NCBI RefSeq assembly: GCF_033898505.1
Contig: NZ_JAXAFK010000001.1
Location: forward strand, 1,736,001 to 1,800,000
Reading direction: 5' to 3'
DNA: 64,000 nucleotides
Source: Pectobacterium carotovorum
GTDB lineage: Bacteria; Pseudomonadota; Gammaproteobacteria; Enterobacterales; Enterobacteriaceae
The translations under genes and the position numbers were made by a program. A model generated the notes under the pieces. That model was not told the DNA's origin. It searched no databases and saw only the letters and a program-made list of their open reading frames with translations. The first letter of the stretch is position 1, and the number at the start of each line of letters is the position of its first letter. Shown here piece by piece: positions 19,156-28,304 of the stretch.

Positions 19156-20637
19156 ATGGCTGATATGACGATTACGCTCAGCATACAACCCGGCGCAGGC
19201 CTGTCATCAACTGGCCTGAATTCCCCGCTTTCAGGCAGTAACAGCGGGGCATCGCCACGCTCTGCGCAACAGGATAGCCAGCTCATGGAGGCGCTGGGTA
19301 CCCTGCTTAGCGCGCTCTTGCCTAATGCACAGGGCAATACGCCGTCCTCGACTGATGGCAGCCCGCTGGGCCAGTCTGGCGCAGGCAACGGTGGGAGCTC
19401 GGCGTTAGGGCAAAACGGCAGTCCTGCCGATATGCTGATGAAACTGCTGGAAGCGCTGATTCCGGGTAAAAACGGGCAGGAAGCGGGAAATCCACTCTCT
19501 TCCGGTTCGTCGGGCGCGGCAGGCGGCAACAGCGGTGCCTCACCGCTGGCGGGTTCATCCGGCACGGGTGGTGCAGGTGGTGCGCAAAATCCAGAAGATC
19601 TGAGTCGTTCTCTGCTGCAAGATTCGGCTGGCAGCGCATTAGATAATGCCATCAGCCCAACGGCAGACGGCGGCGGTCAACTGAGCGGTAACGATCTGTT
19701 AAAAGCGCTGTTGGAATTAATCGGCAATCTGATGGATTCACAGAAAGGTGAATTCGGCCAGCCGCAAGAAAGCGGACAGTCTCAAGGTGGCGGTTCGCCG
19801 TCAGTGGGCGCGCCGCAGGCTGCATCCGGCGGTGGCGGTGGGTCGCCTGCCGCACCGTCTGCGCCATCTGCTGGCGGTGGTGGTTCACCTGCTGCACCCT
19901 CAGCGCCGTCTTCACCCGTTGGCGGTAACGGCGGCGGCGCGTCTGCTCCACTGACGGCCGCCCCAGCTGGCGTTGGCGGTGGTTCCGCGGCATCGCCCAG
20001 CACATCAACCGCAGGTGCTGGCCCAGTTGCATTCCCAACAGCCAGCGGTGATGCCACCGTGGTAAATGAAACTATTAAAGTCGGCCCCGGAGAAACCTTT
20101 GACGGCGGCGGTAAAACCTTCACCGCCGGTAGCAAGTTAGGCGACGGCGGCCAGGCTGAAGGCCAGAAACCGGTATTTGAGCTAGCTCCGGGCGCGACCC
20201 TCAAAAACGTGGTGTTTGGTGATAACGCAGCGGATGGCGTACACGTTCGCGGCGATGCCAAAATAGATAACGTGCACTGGACCAACGTGGGTGAAGATGC
20301 ACTGACGGTGAAATCCAATACCGGTAAGCCAGCCAACGTGGAGATCACCAACAGTAGCGCTCAGGGCGCTGCCGATAAGATTTTCCAGTTGAACGCAGAT
20401 GCCAACCTGACTATCGATAATTTCAAAGCGAAAGATTTCGGTACGTTCGTTCGCACCAACGGTGGACAACAGGGTAACTGGAACTTGAACCTGAGCAACA
20501 TTGACGCAGAAAACGGCAAGTTCTCGTTTGTGAAAAGCGACAGTGAAGGGTTGAACGTCAAAGGCAGCAATATCAACCTGACGAATGTCAATAATCACTA
20601 CAAAGTGCCGGATTCCGCCAACTTGCAGGTGAATTAA
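19156..20637 (+). CDS. hrpW: HrpW, harpin with C-terminal pectate lyase-like (PL3) domain
   Basis: This is a secreted T3SS helper protein acting at the plant cell wall. The N-terminal half (residues 1 to about 220) is harpin-like: rich in Gly, Ser and Gln, without cysteine and with amphipathic segments such as MLMKLLEALIPG. A low-complexity Gly/Pro/Ala/Ser linker follows (about 220-290). The C-terminal about 200 residues form a class III pectate lyase beta-helix (DGGGKTFTAG, FELAPGATLKNV, VHWTNVGEDALTVK). In studied HrpW proteins this domain binds pectate and often lacks lyase activity. The Asp/Glu cluster of PL3 enzymes is visible (GEDAL), so activity cannot be excluded from sequence. AAGGAG lies 5 nt before the ATG, and an hrp box is upstream. 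Confidence 0.94.
   Translation: MADMTITLSIQPGAGLSSTGLNSPLSGSNSGASPRSAQQDSQLMEALGTLLSALLPNAQGNTPSSTDGSPLGQSGAGNGGSSALGQNGSPADMLMKLLEALIPGKNGQEAGNPLSSGSSGAAGGNSGASPLAGSSGTGGAGGAQNPEDLSRSLLQDSAGSALDNAISPTADGGGQLSGNDLLKALLELIGNLMDSQKGEFGQPQESGQSQGGGSPSVGAPQAASGGGGGSPAAPSAPSAGGGGSPAAPSAPSSPVGGNGGGASAPLTAAPAGVGGGSAASPSTSTAGAGPVAFPTASGDATVVNETIKVGPGETFDGGGKTFTAGSKLGDGGQAEGQKPVFELAPGATLKNVVFGDNAADGVHVRGDAKIDNVHWTNVGEDALTVKSNTGKPANVEITNSSAQGAADKIFQLNADANLTIDNFKAKDFGTFVRTNGGQQGNWNLNLSNIDAENGKFSFVKSDSEGLNVKGSNINLTNVNNHYKVPDSANLQVN
19831..19914 (+). repeat. Two 42-bp units in the hrpW linker
   Basis: Two adjacent 14-codon units (19831-19872 and 19873-19914) each encode GGGGSPAAPSAPS plus Ala or Ser. They keep the frame and lie exactly between the harpin and pectate-lyase domains, so copy-number change would alter only linker length. 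Confidence 0.85.
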
Positions 20638-20638
20638 G

Positions 20639-20962
20639 ATGCCAAACACGATGACCTCTCCCACTCCGACACGCTGGGCGGATCTCGCTAAACAAGGCGG
20701 GTACATTACGCCGGCTCAACGCGAATCATTCACTCAGGCTATCCATCTGGTGAGAACACAGTTGAACACCGTACTTAGCCAGTCAGGATCGCTGCGGCGG
20801 GGTGAGTTCGAGTTTGACGCCTTTGTGGATTCGCTGGAGCAGGATTTTCTGCATCAGGCCGACATCCACACGAAGAACGGGCTACACAGCGACGTGGCGC
20901 AGACCTCGTTCTGGGTTGCCCGCCTGATCGCCGATCGTTTTATTGCGGTGCGTCAACTGTAA
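20639..20962 (+). CDS. Small conserved-looking protein downstream of hrpW, function unknown
   Basis: The ORF has 107 residues and starts one base after the hrpW stop (TAA-G-ATG), so it is almost certainly cotranscribed and translationally coupled with hrpW. It has no signal peptide, membrane segment or motif I recognise, and is predicted to be mostly helical (RESFTQAIHLVRTQLNTVL, WVARLIADRFIAVRQL). Size and position would suit a HrpW-dedicated chaperone or accessory factor, but that rests on context only. A strong terminator follows 26 bp after the stop, closing the hrpW operon. Confidence 0.75.
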   Translation: MPNTMTSPTPTRWADLAKQGGYITPAQRESFTQAIHLVRTQLNTVLSQSGSLRRGEFEFDAFVDSLEQDFLHQADIHTKNGLHSDVAQTSFWVARLIADRFIAVRQL

Positions 20963-20987
20963 TACCTGCGCCATCACCGCATCAGGG

Positions 20988-21023
20988 AAAAGCCAGCCTG
21001 GGAAACCTGTGCTGGCTTTTTTT
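20988..21023 (+). terminator. Rho-independent terminator of the hrpW operon
   Basis: AAAGCCAGC pairs with GCTGGCTTT around a 13-nt loop and is followed by a run of T (to 21023). Confidence 0.9.
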
Positions 21024-21071
21024 GGGGGCTTTACTATAGATCCATGAACAGCTTTTACAACAATGTCATCT

Positions 21072-24000
21072 TCAATCTTTTGACTTCGCATCTCTAACAG
21101 TTAAATCGATTAAAATAACATCAATTGCGACTACACTAGGGAAATTACTGGCAACGGAATCCCAATAAGATTTGAGCGCATCTTTTAAGCCCGAAAGCAT
21201 AATTCTCTGCTCCCCGATCTGCCAATGCTCTTTGTTAGATTGACCTTTCCAAACCAAAAGCATGACTCCGCACCCAGCAGTGTGTTCACGCAGATAGTCA
21301 CCTGCAAGTTGATTACGCAATCGCTCACAGAGCTGTGGACCAGTCCAATTATCAAGTAATTTTAGCTCAATAGGAACTGGCGAAGGTATGAGTACATGTT
21401 GAGTCCAAATATCTGGTCTCTGACTGTTAGGAAGTTCGTTTTCCTGTGCACATGTGTAGCGTCCAGAAGAGTGATTGCTCAGCCATCCTGCCACAAGGTT
21501 TCGCATCTCCGTTTCTCCTTCAACTCTTTGCCAAGTTTTGTAGGGGCTGTCGTTGCCATTTTCGATCCATGCCTTAAGATCAATTAAACGGTCTACTGTG
21601 AGATCAAAGAGTTGTCGATGTGTCGTAGGCGTTCGCATCTGGTATTGGCTAAAATCCCGCACTTGCTGCGCTGACCAAGGTTCTAAGTCTGTATCTTCTT
21701 CAGCTCGTTTATACGCGAGTCTTTCCATCCAAGATCTAGATTTTACAACAGGATGTTCTCTGGAGAGTTCAATGAGAGCAACGTATGTCTCTTTGCCAGG
21801 AATTGAGGATAACTTGTTGAATAGTGCGTTACGACCATCTTGCGCATCATCTCTCAGCCCTGGGGAATATGCCACCCCGCTAACTCGTTCTATATCGTCT
21901 TGCACCCGAATATACGTATGCATAAGAACATAAAGCACCTTAAGGTGCATCACACTGAGGGAGTCTCCATGGCTAGCACCCATGTTGCAAGAATAACGAC
22001 TACCCATCAATTTTGTTATAAACAACTGCGCTGCTTTTGATGCTTCTTTTGAAGGGAGGCTTATTAGCCACTTTTCAAAATCTGCAATAGCTTTACTAGC
22101 GTCAAGATCTACCCAAACTGCATACCAAGTTGCTAATTGTTCATTTGTTAGATTACTTGCAATTTTTAACTGGGCTAAATCTGAAACAGCATCACAATGG
22201 GTATTGTCACTCATCAAAATATGGATGCAGTAACGGAGTGCGTCAGGGTTCTGAATATCGTATTGTTTCATCCAGTTGAGAATCGATGGCACCAAACATT
22301 TATGCAACCAAGGAGCATAGTAAACCAGATCATGCAGAATATAATGTATCGACTGGTCCACAGTTGTATGTGCAAGTTCCCAATACAACTCAGTAAGTAC
22401 TGTTTCTAAGACCAATTTTGGGTAAATTCGATATACACGCTCAAGCCAGTTCGGAAAACCATTAAGTTCCCAAACAATATACCGAAGTGCATGATGAACC
22501 TCTGCTTCGGTCAAATTTTCTGGAAAGCTGTTATTCTCCCTTGCTTCGATTTCGAGACCAGCCATCGCAAAGATCAAATGATAGGCTACCGAGTTTGTGT
22601 CGCCCCCCTCGGATCTGAGAGTTGGGGAAAATTTACGCCAATATGATACTGCCGCATCACGGTAAGCTCTTGCAACATCCTCCCCAAATTCAGGTATCAA
22701 CTTCACCCAGTTTGCACCATCTGAACGGCTACCGTTGCCTTCAATTTCGTCTAATAAGTGATATTGATCATTGCTAAACTCGCCCGGATTCAATCCTGGA
22801 GGATTACGAATAACATCCGGTGTTGCTTTTAAACGCTCAATCCATTCCACTCGGTTACGATTGCGCTCTTCTTTTTCCCACTTAGCTTGCCGGCGTGATT
22901 CCTTTTCTTCCCATTCGGTAACTGCTTGCGACCTTAGTGGGTTCAAAAAAGTATCAAGGTGCTCTTTCAACTCCACTTGCCCTTCTGTAACACGCTTTAG
23001 TTTGTTTAACCAGTCTTCGGGCTCGTCAGCTAATTTGTAAAGTCTATATGCAAGAGATACAGCAACAAGCTTGTCATCCAAAAAATCTCGTGTTGCGACA
23101 AAACCCAGAACATCGCCAAATCTGTCTGTTCCAAACGTCCAAAAATGCCCGAGCCACTGCACAGAAAAATCATCAATTACACGTTCGGATTTCTTCGTAT
23201 CTCTCCTTTCACGTACTTCCTCAATACTTTGCCAGAACAGTGCATCGTTCAACACCTTCCACGTTGGTACGATTTCGTGAAGTAGAGTTTTGTATTCGTC
23301 AAATCCTTCACCGCGCCAAAATCTCACTGCTGGTACCGTCAACATAATTGCGAGTGAGTCTGATGAAAGTACGTCCTCAGAATGAATGGAGGCCAATCTT
23401 TCAACGGCATGGGTCGCAGGAGATAAGAGCCATGTAAATTCTTTTGAAACATGGCATTCTCCCCGCGCAATGTAAGGTTTACGATTGAGATAACCATTTA
23501 AGCCACTAATGAGTGCCACCAAAAGTCTGGGCGCAGCTCCATCTAAAGGAAAACGCTTAATGAAGCCATGCAATGCACGGCACAATCCAGTTATGTTAGA
23601 ACGCTCATAAGCTTCAAGTTTGTCGATTGACATCAACAAGCGTTCAACCGAGAGCATGTTTGAGTCAGCATTTTCTAACACTTCTGCAAGCAATCTTCTT
23701 GGCAGCGTATCAGGATGTGTGTTCAGTTGATCCCATAAGTGATCTTTTTGGCTACACATCCCACACGTCATCACAGCCCGCGCTGAAGCAATGCGCGCAT
23801 AAATTCCTCGCGCTGAATCAACTGCGATATCAGTCAATGCAGGTACACATGCCGTCATATCACCTTGCCAAACCAATCTGCCTAAGAAGTAGATTGCATT
23901 GTCATTGTTTCGATGTTCCGTGATAAGACTGAGGACGTCTTTAATTAGGTCAGAGTGGGCAATGCGGGCTATAGCACTGTTGTCACCAACAGAACGTTCA

Positions 24001-25385
24001 TCTCTATCTTCGGCAATACGCGTGACAATTTCTGTGAGGATGGCTTGGCGAACAGTAAAGGGTAAGTGCGCGGCGTCACCTCCTTCAACTGCAACTTCAG
24101 GTGCAATTTTCAATGCTTTATGACGCATTGCATCGTCGAACAAGATCAGCCAAGGCAATATTGGCCGCAACCGAGGTGTTATGACCGAATGGCCATATTG
24201 TTCACGAATAAACAAAGACTCTATTGCATGTCGAGAATGACCAGATCTTAGTTGATGACTGAACCATTCCGCCGCGAGTAGCTCTCGCACTTCTCGGTGT
24301 CGAAATCGCACAATACCGTAAAGTGCATCGTTGAAAATTCCACGCTCAAGCAATGCCTGAACTTCTGCCGGTTCCCAATCTCCTAAAACAGTCGCCGCAT
24401 CAATGCCTTTATTAGACAGAGTTGAGTCTGGAATTCGAATGCCAGGTTCACCAGTCAGGATCACCGCAGCAGCAAGCAAACGTACGCCAACCATTGCTTT
24501 TTCTCTATTAAGTGGCTGACGTTGAGTGCGGCTTGGATCGATTTCATCCAAACAAAGTGCGATATTATGTCGCAATAATTCGAGCCGCCCATCAAGCTTT
24601 TGGTCTGTTTTCCACTTAGCAAGGATGCCTTCAAGATCAAACGGCCTGGCGGCCATCGATATCAAATTTGCACGCTGAAGATCAATGAGCAGTTTGTCTA
24701 CTTGTGGCGTTCCCCGATGTTCTGCGAAGATGCGAATCCCACTATCATCAAGTGGATCGAGCAGGTATACCTGCAGCGCACTCTGAGGTTCAACAGACTC
24801 ATCAATATCGATTTCTGAGGAACGACTCTCTATTCTAGTCGTATCCTCCATTGTCAGCCTGTCACATGGCAGGTACCGCTCAAGCAATTCTCGATCAGAG
24901 CGCGCTCGCCATGCATAGGGACGGCTGGAAACAAAAACGTGCGCACGCTGTTGCGCCGGTTTGATTTTCGTAGCAAAACGCCTAATTGCTTTCTCGAAAG
25001 TACGCGGGTTTTCCAGCCTAGCCTCGTCGATAGAATCTAGGAAAAACCAAGCTTGTTCATGCGAATCTAGCCAATGCTCAAAAGAATGTACGCAGCCAAC
25101 TTCGAATGCATTCTCAAAGCCATCTTCGATATCTTCTATCCTGATGAAAAATGCTGCGCGGCCTGATTGCTCTACATGCTTTGCACGAGCCTCCATCTCG
25201 AAGCTTTTCCCTGCTCCAGCTTCAGCCAATATGACGCAACGATATTCTTCCTCAAGCTCCTGCCAACCAATGCGCTTCCGATCGATCCAGAGTGAATTCA
25301 ATTCCTTCTCGTCTGAGTCAGTTTCGGATTTGGGTACCAAAGAAAAATACCGCATAAGTGGTACAGACTTGTCCGTCATATACAA
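21072..25385 (-). CDS. NACHT-type STAND NTPase with C-terminal PD-(D/E)XK nuclease signature; predicted defence protein
   Basis: This large 1437-residue protein has no match among hrp genes. Visible parts, in order: P-loop AEAGAGKS (54-61); Walker B WFFLDSIDEAR (about 113-123), the acidic NACHT form; a sensor-1-like strand HVFVSSRPYAWR (about 149-160); the NACHT-associated winged-helix motif FRHREVRELLAAEWF; a long helical HEAT/ARM-like middle; and near the end RPD-x14-ELK (D1325, E1340, K1342), the catalytic pattern of PD-(D/E)XK nucleases, followed by a core helix with Gln (ERLRNQLAGDYL). NACHT proteins in bacteria are known phage-defence NTPases. Here the putative effector is C-terminal and only about 50 residues precede the P-loop. 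Base composition is clearly AT-richer than the flanking hrp genes, which suggests acquisition by transfer. It stands alone, convergent with hrpW. The second Met (residue 3) is an alternative start. Confidence 0.85.
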   Translation of the reverse strand: MYMTDKSVPLMRYFSLVPKSETDSDEKELNSLWIDRKRIGWQELEEEYRCVILAEAGAGKSFEMEARAKHVEQSGRAAFFIRIEDIEDGFENAFEVGCVHSFEHWLDSHEQAWFFLDSIDEARLENPRTFEKAIRRFATKIKPAQQRAHVFVSSRPYAWRARSDRELLERYLPCDRLTMEDTTRIESRSSEIDIDESVEPQSALQVYLLDPLDDSGIRIFAEHRGTPQVDKLLIDLQRANLISMAARPFDLEGILAKWKTDQKLDGRLELLRHNIALCLDEIDPSRTQRQPLNREKAMVGVRLLAAAVILTGEPGIRIPDSTLSNKGIDAATVLGDWEPAEVQALLERGIFNDALYGIVRFRHREVRELLAAEWFSHQLRSGHSRHAIESLFIREQYGHSVITPRLRPILPWLILFDDAMRHKALKIAPEVAVEGGDAAHLPFTVRQAILTEIVTRIAEDRDERSVGDNSAIARIAHSDLIKDVLSLITEHRNNDNAIYFLGRLVWQGDMTACVPALTDIAVDSARGIYARIASARAVMTCGMCSQKDHLWDQLNTHPDTLPRRLLAEVLENADSNMLSVERLLMSIDKLEAYERSNITGLCRALHGFIKRFPLDGAAPRLLVALISGLNGYLNRKPYIARGECHVSKEFTWLLSPATHAVERLASIHSEDVLSSDSLAIMLTVPAVRFWRGEGFDEYKTLLHEIVPTWKVLNDALFWQSIEEVRERRDTKKSERVIDDFSVQWLGHFWTFGTDRFGDVLGFVATRDFLDDKLVAVSLAYRLYKLADEPEDWLNKLKRVTEGQVELKEHLDTFLNPLRSQAVTEWEEKESRRQAKWEKEERNRNRVEWIERLKATPDVIRNPPGLNPGEFSNDQYHLLDEIEGNGSRSDGANWVKLIPEFGEDVARAYRDAAVSYWRKFSPTLRSEGGDTNSVAYHLIFAMAGLEIEARENNSFPENLTEAEVHHALRYIVWELNGFPNWLERVYRIYPKLVLETVLTELYWELAHTTVDQSIHYILHDLVYYAPWLHKCLVPSILNWMKQYDIQNPDALRYCIHILMSDNTHCDAVSDLAQLKIASNLTNEQLATWYAVWVDLDASKAIADFEKWLISLPSKEASKAAQLFITKLMGSRYSCNMGASHGDSLSVMHLKVLYVLMHTYIRVQDDIERVSGVAYSPGLRDDAQDGRNALFNKLSSIPGKETYVALIELSREHPVVKSRSWMERLAYKRAEEDTDLEPWSAQQVRDFSQYQMRTPTTHRQLFDLTVDRLIDLKAWIENGNDSPYKTWQRVEGETEMRNLVAGWLSNHSSGRYTCAQENELPNSQRPDIWTQHVLIPSPVPIELKLLDNWTGPQLCERLRNQLAGDYLREHTAGCGVMLLVWKGQSNKEHWQIGEQRIMLSGLKDALKSYWDSVASNFPSVVAIDVILIDLTVRDAKSKD

Positions 25386-25665
25386 AAACCTCGAGATTAC
25401 ATGGAGTTTAAAACCGACTTCTCACTAAATTAATATTTTCAGGCTAACTAATTAAAAATTAAAATGTCTCTGCTGTTAAGAGAGTACCTTCATCGATTTA
25501 GACAGATGAAACCGAATGAAGAACCGGCTCAATTGATTAGATTACCGACTTTAATATTACTCCTTCAAATGAAAAGAGAAATGAATCTTTACTGAGTTAG
25601 GAGTTCATCACTTTAATACCACTAACTGACTAATATAAAAAACTATTTTCTTCATCTCTCTTTGT
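25386..25665. other. AT-rich intergenic region upstream of the NACHT gene
   Basis: The stretch presumably contains the promoter of the NACHT gene (minus strand). A 43-codon plus-strand ORF at 25464-25595 lacks a ribosome-binding site and looks fortuitous. No inverted repeats or target-site duplications marking an insertion boundary are evident. Confidence 0.4.
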
Positions 25666-25788
25666 TTATTCGATAATTTTCCTATCAATATAAGCAACTT
25701 GCTCGTTAGCCCAGCATCTTGCATTGAAGTTTTCGTGCTCAAATAAAGGACTTAGTGCTGCCTTATCCGATTCTAAATAACTTCGCAT
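25666..25788 (-). CDS. Possible 40-residue ORF or gene fragment
   Basis: ATG 25788 is preceded by GGAG at 7-nt spacing and starts one base after the remnant transposase stop. The product (begins MRSYLESDKAALSPLF, ends AYIDRKIIE) is unfamiliar. It may be a leftover of a gene cut by the insertion sequence, part of the element, or chance. It has no neighbour that explains it. Confidence 0.3.
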   Translation of the reverse strand: MRSYLESDKAALSPLFEHENFNARCWANEQVAYIDRKIIE

Positions 25789-25789
25789 A

Positions 25790-26435
25790 TTACCGCTCCA
25801 TTTTAGCCATACCATGCTGATTACCGGGGAACGGCAAAGCAGCATTCATAAATAGCTTCACCTGTTTCAGTAGCTACCACATATACCGGAACTGATGGTT
25901 ACGCGTTATCGCTTCGTCCAACAACAACCAGAGCAACTCAATTGGATTCAGCCACAGCGAATACGTGGGCAGGAACAACAACCGGAACTTCGTATTTTTT
26001 CCAGCCACCGTTCCACCTTGCAGCTTTTATGAATGATGTAGTTATCAACGGCCAGCGTAATGGTTTTCGCTCGCCAACACGCCCGCCGAAACTCAAATAA
26101 TAATTTGATAAATAATAATATTTTTACAGCACTGCCATAATGGACTCGTCCCGTCTCCGAAGGCAACGCATCTGCCAGATATGTCCCGGTGTAGTAATAC
26201 GTTTCTGTTGCCCTTTGAGCATCCAGTTCGCACCGATTTTCGGGTTCAGGTCAATATAAACTTCATCCTGATAAAACACGGGATGCTCTGCTCGCTTCTG
26301 GCCGACGGCGCATTCGATGACGAGCCGCTTTTCCACATAATGAGGGTCTTTGATTTTCAGTGCTGGCGCGGCGCTACGCCTGACAATACCCGCTCGTCTC
26401 AGGTAGCGGTGCAACGTGGCGGGATGAGGCTATAC
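25790..26435 (-). mobile_element. Decayed IS630-family transposase remnant
   Basis: Minus-strand fragments in at least two frames match the DDE transposase of IS630-type elements: HPATLHRYLRRAGIVRRS; then VFYQDEVYIDLNPKIGANW (first catalytic Asp region); LAVDNYIIHKSCKVERWLEK (second Asp); and PTYSLWLNPIELLWLLLDE (catalytic Glu region), ending NQHGMAKMER. There are frameshifts near 26150 and 25990 and an in-frame TAG near 25875. The N-terminal helix-turn-helix is missing. The upstream edge abuts a truncated phosphatase gene, as if the element had cut into it and then decayed. I could not find terminal inverted repeats. Confidence 0.85.
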
Positions 26436-27073
26436 ATATACCATTCTGGTTCTGGACAATCGTTCAGAACGTACTCTCACCCAAGTCATGAGTCCCACAC
26501 ATTGGGAACATATCGCTAAAGCTCTTGATCAATCGAAAGAAGGCGACCTTCTGGTGATGACAGCTGTGCCAGTGGGTTACCGAGATTTTGCTGCAGCAGA
26601 GTCCTTTGTCGACTAACCCCCTTGGGAAGAAGAAGTCACCGATGATTTAAAAGATCACTGGCGAGCTAAAGAGCACCAGGGTGAGCGCCAAAAGCTCATC
26701 ATGAGTTTATTGGACAATACCAAAACGCGTAAAGGTAAAACCGTGATGCTTTCTGGCGATGTTCATGGGGGGTGCCTGGGGGTTATCCGCGACAAACGCC
26801 AAACCCCGCCGGTCAATATCCATCAAGTTGTTTCACCATCCAACTCCCACTTATATCCAATGGCCAGATATTTTGGCCATCACAAACGATGACACAGAAT
26901 ATCTGGATGAGAATAGATCTATCACCTCAGATATGCTCAAGCCGTATGGCTCGAATCGTTATATCCGCACCCGAAACTTTGTCACTCTACTCGAAGGTTC
27001 CGCCGAAAAGCTCTGGGTGAACTGGATTATTGAAGGAAAAGATAAACCGGCCTATCCATTAGCAAGTCAATAA
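26431..27073 (+). pseudogene. PhoD-like metallophosphatase (alkaline phosphatase D family) fragment
   Basis: This is the C-terminal part of a phosphodiesterase/alkaline phosphatase D-like protein. It reads YTILVLDNRSERTLTQVM, then LLVMTAVPVGYRDFAAAESF, with an in-frame TAA at 26614. The frame resumes through GKTVMLSGDVHGGCLGVIR (the GDVH metal-site motif). A small deletion near 26835 shifts the frame, and the rest (PTPTYIQWPDILAITNDD to KPAYPLASQ) follows in another frame. The 5' part is missing at the junction with the IS630 remnant. The gene cannot make a functional enzyme. In an intact relative this would be a periplasmic or cytoplasmic phosphatase unrelated to the hrp system. Confidence 0.82.
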
Positions 27074-27087
27074 TATATACGAAAGGT

Positions 27088-27116
27088 AATGCCGGACACA
27101 TGACGTGACCGGCATT
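27088..27116 (-). terminator. Inverted repeat downstream of hrpN, possible terminator
   Basis: A perfect 8-bp stem AATGCCGG/CCGGCATT with a 13-nt loop lies 24 bp past the hrpN stop. The following T-tract is weak, so termination is likely but not certain. Confidence 0.5.
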
Positions 27117-27140
27117 CGCGTTTTCAAGAACACACACCGT

Positions 27141-28223
27141 TTAATCAGCGAGCTTCTTCAACCCCATATTGACGATACGGTCGCCAATCATGGCCGCATC
27201 AATACCCAGAGATGAGCCTCCATTGCCGCGAGCATTCAGGTTGGTATTGCCGGTATCACCGGCGACCGCGCTTTTGATCATGCCGACCGCCTTCATGAAT
27301 TTATCCATGCTGCCTTTGGTCATGCCGTCGTCGTCCGGCTTGCTCAGCGCCTTCGCCCAGGATTTGTCATCCTGCTTCGCCGTCTGCCAGTGATCTTTCT
27401 GATATTCCGGCTTACCGAAGACTTCAGGATATTGATCCATAAACTGACCAATTTCTTTCGCCATCGCCCGATCTTCTTTATCCACGAAGTAGCGCGTCGG
27501 GCTGTCACTGTGCGTGCTGATGTTGTTCAGCTCCTGCAGGCCGGCTTTTTGCCCAACGCTCATCCCCAGCGTGCTGCCCAGTTGATTGAAAGCGCCCGCG
27601 CCACTCAGGCCTTGCAGGCCGTTGTTACCCAGTTGCAGCGGTGAAGTTTGCCCTTTCGTCTGGCTCAGGCCGTTGCCCAAAATAGCGGACAGCACATCGT
27701 TAACGCCCTGGGTGTAGGCGGAAATTTCCGGCGACGACGGCTGTTTGTTACCGAAAAGTCCCCCCTGTTGCTGCGACATGCCACCACCCAGCAAATCTTC
27801 CAGTGCGCTAAACAGCAGGCTGCCCATCATGGCCGATGGATTCATGGCATTCATACCGGCGCCCAGCGCTCCACCCAATCCACCGCCGAGCGCGCTGCCC
27901 AGACCGCTGCCGAGGCTACTACCGAGACCGCCACCCAGGCCACCGCCCAGCAAGCCGCCACCTAATCCACCCAGGCTGCTGCCCAAACCACCGAGCCCAC
28001 CGCCTAAACCACCACCCAGGCCGCCGCCCATCAGGCTGCCCATGAACATCATGGTCGTCATAATATCGGACAGCTGTTCTGCGATGTTGCTACGCTGACC
28101 ACCAAACGCCGACTGCGACGGCGAACCGCCCTGTTGTGAAGACTGAGATTGAAATAAACCGCCGTTACCGCCCGCCTTGATCGTGATTTGCAGAGAAGTG
28201 CCGCCACCAAGAGAATTAAGCAT
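27141..28223 (-). CDS. hrpN: HrpN, harpin
   Basis: This is the heat-stable glycine-rich helper protein secreted by the Hrp T3SS. It elicits plant defence and cell death and is thought to assist effector translocation at the host membrane. Its 360 residues, absence of cysteine and N-terminal [19 protein letters not shown] are typical of soft-rot HrpN. Residues about 60-125 are an extreme Gly/Leu repeat ([18 protein letters not shown]). The more conserved C-terminal half contains [17 protein letters not shown] and [28 protein letters not shown] precedes ATG 28223, and an hrp box lies about 80 nt upstream, so hrpN has its own HrpL-dependent promoter although it follows hrpV on the same strand. 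Confidence 0.96.
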   Translation of the reverse strand: MLNSLGGGTSLQITIKAGGNGGLFQSQSSQQGGSPSQSAFGGQRSNIAEQLSDIMTTMMFMGSLMGGGLGGGLGGGLGGLGSSLGGLGGGLLGGGLGGGLGSSLGSGLGSALGGGLGGALGAGMNAMNPSAMMGSLLFSALEDLLGGGMSQQQGGLFGNKQPSSPEISAYTQGVNDVLSAILGNGLSQTKGQTSPLQLGNNGLQGLSGAGAFNQLGSTLGMSVGQKAGLQELNNISTHSDSPTRYFVDKEDRAMAKEIGQFMDQYPEVFGKPEYQKDHWQTAKQDDKSWAKALSKPDDDGMTKGSMDKFMKAVGMIKSAVAGDTGNTNLNARGNGGSSLGIDAAMIGDRIVNMGLKKLAD

Positions 28224-28304
28224 AATGTTTCCTCAATGAGTAAATGGGTTATGAAAGCGCCAATGGATGTGCGGTTAGCCCGCGTGATTGTGACACTCCC
28301 CTAT

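Noticed and set aside
25464..25595. 43-codon plus-strand ORF in the AT-rich spacer upstream of the NACHT gene
   Set aside because: No ribosome-binding site and no recognisable features; length expected by chance.
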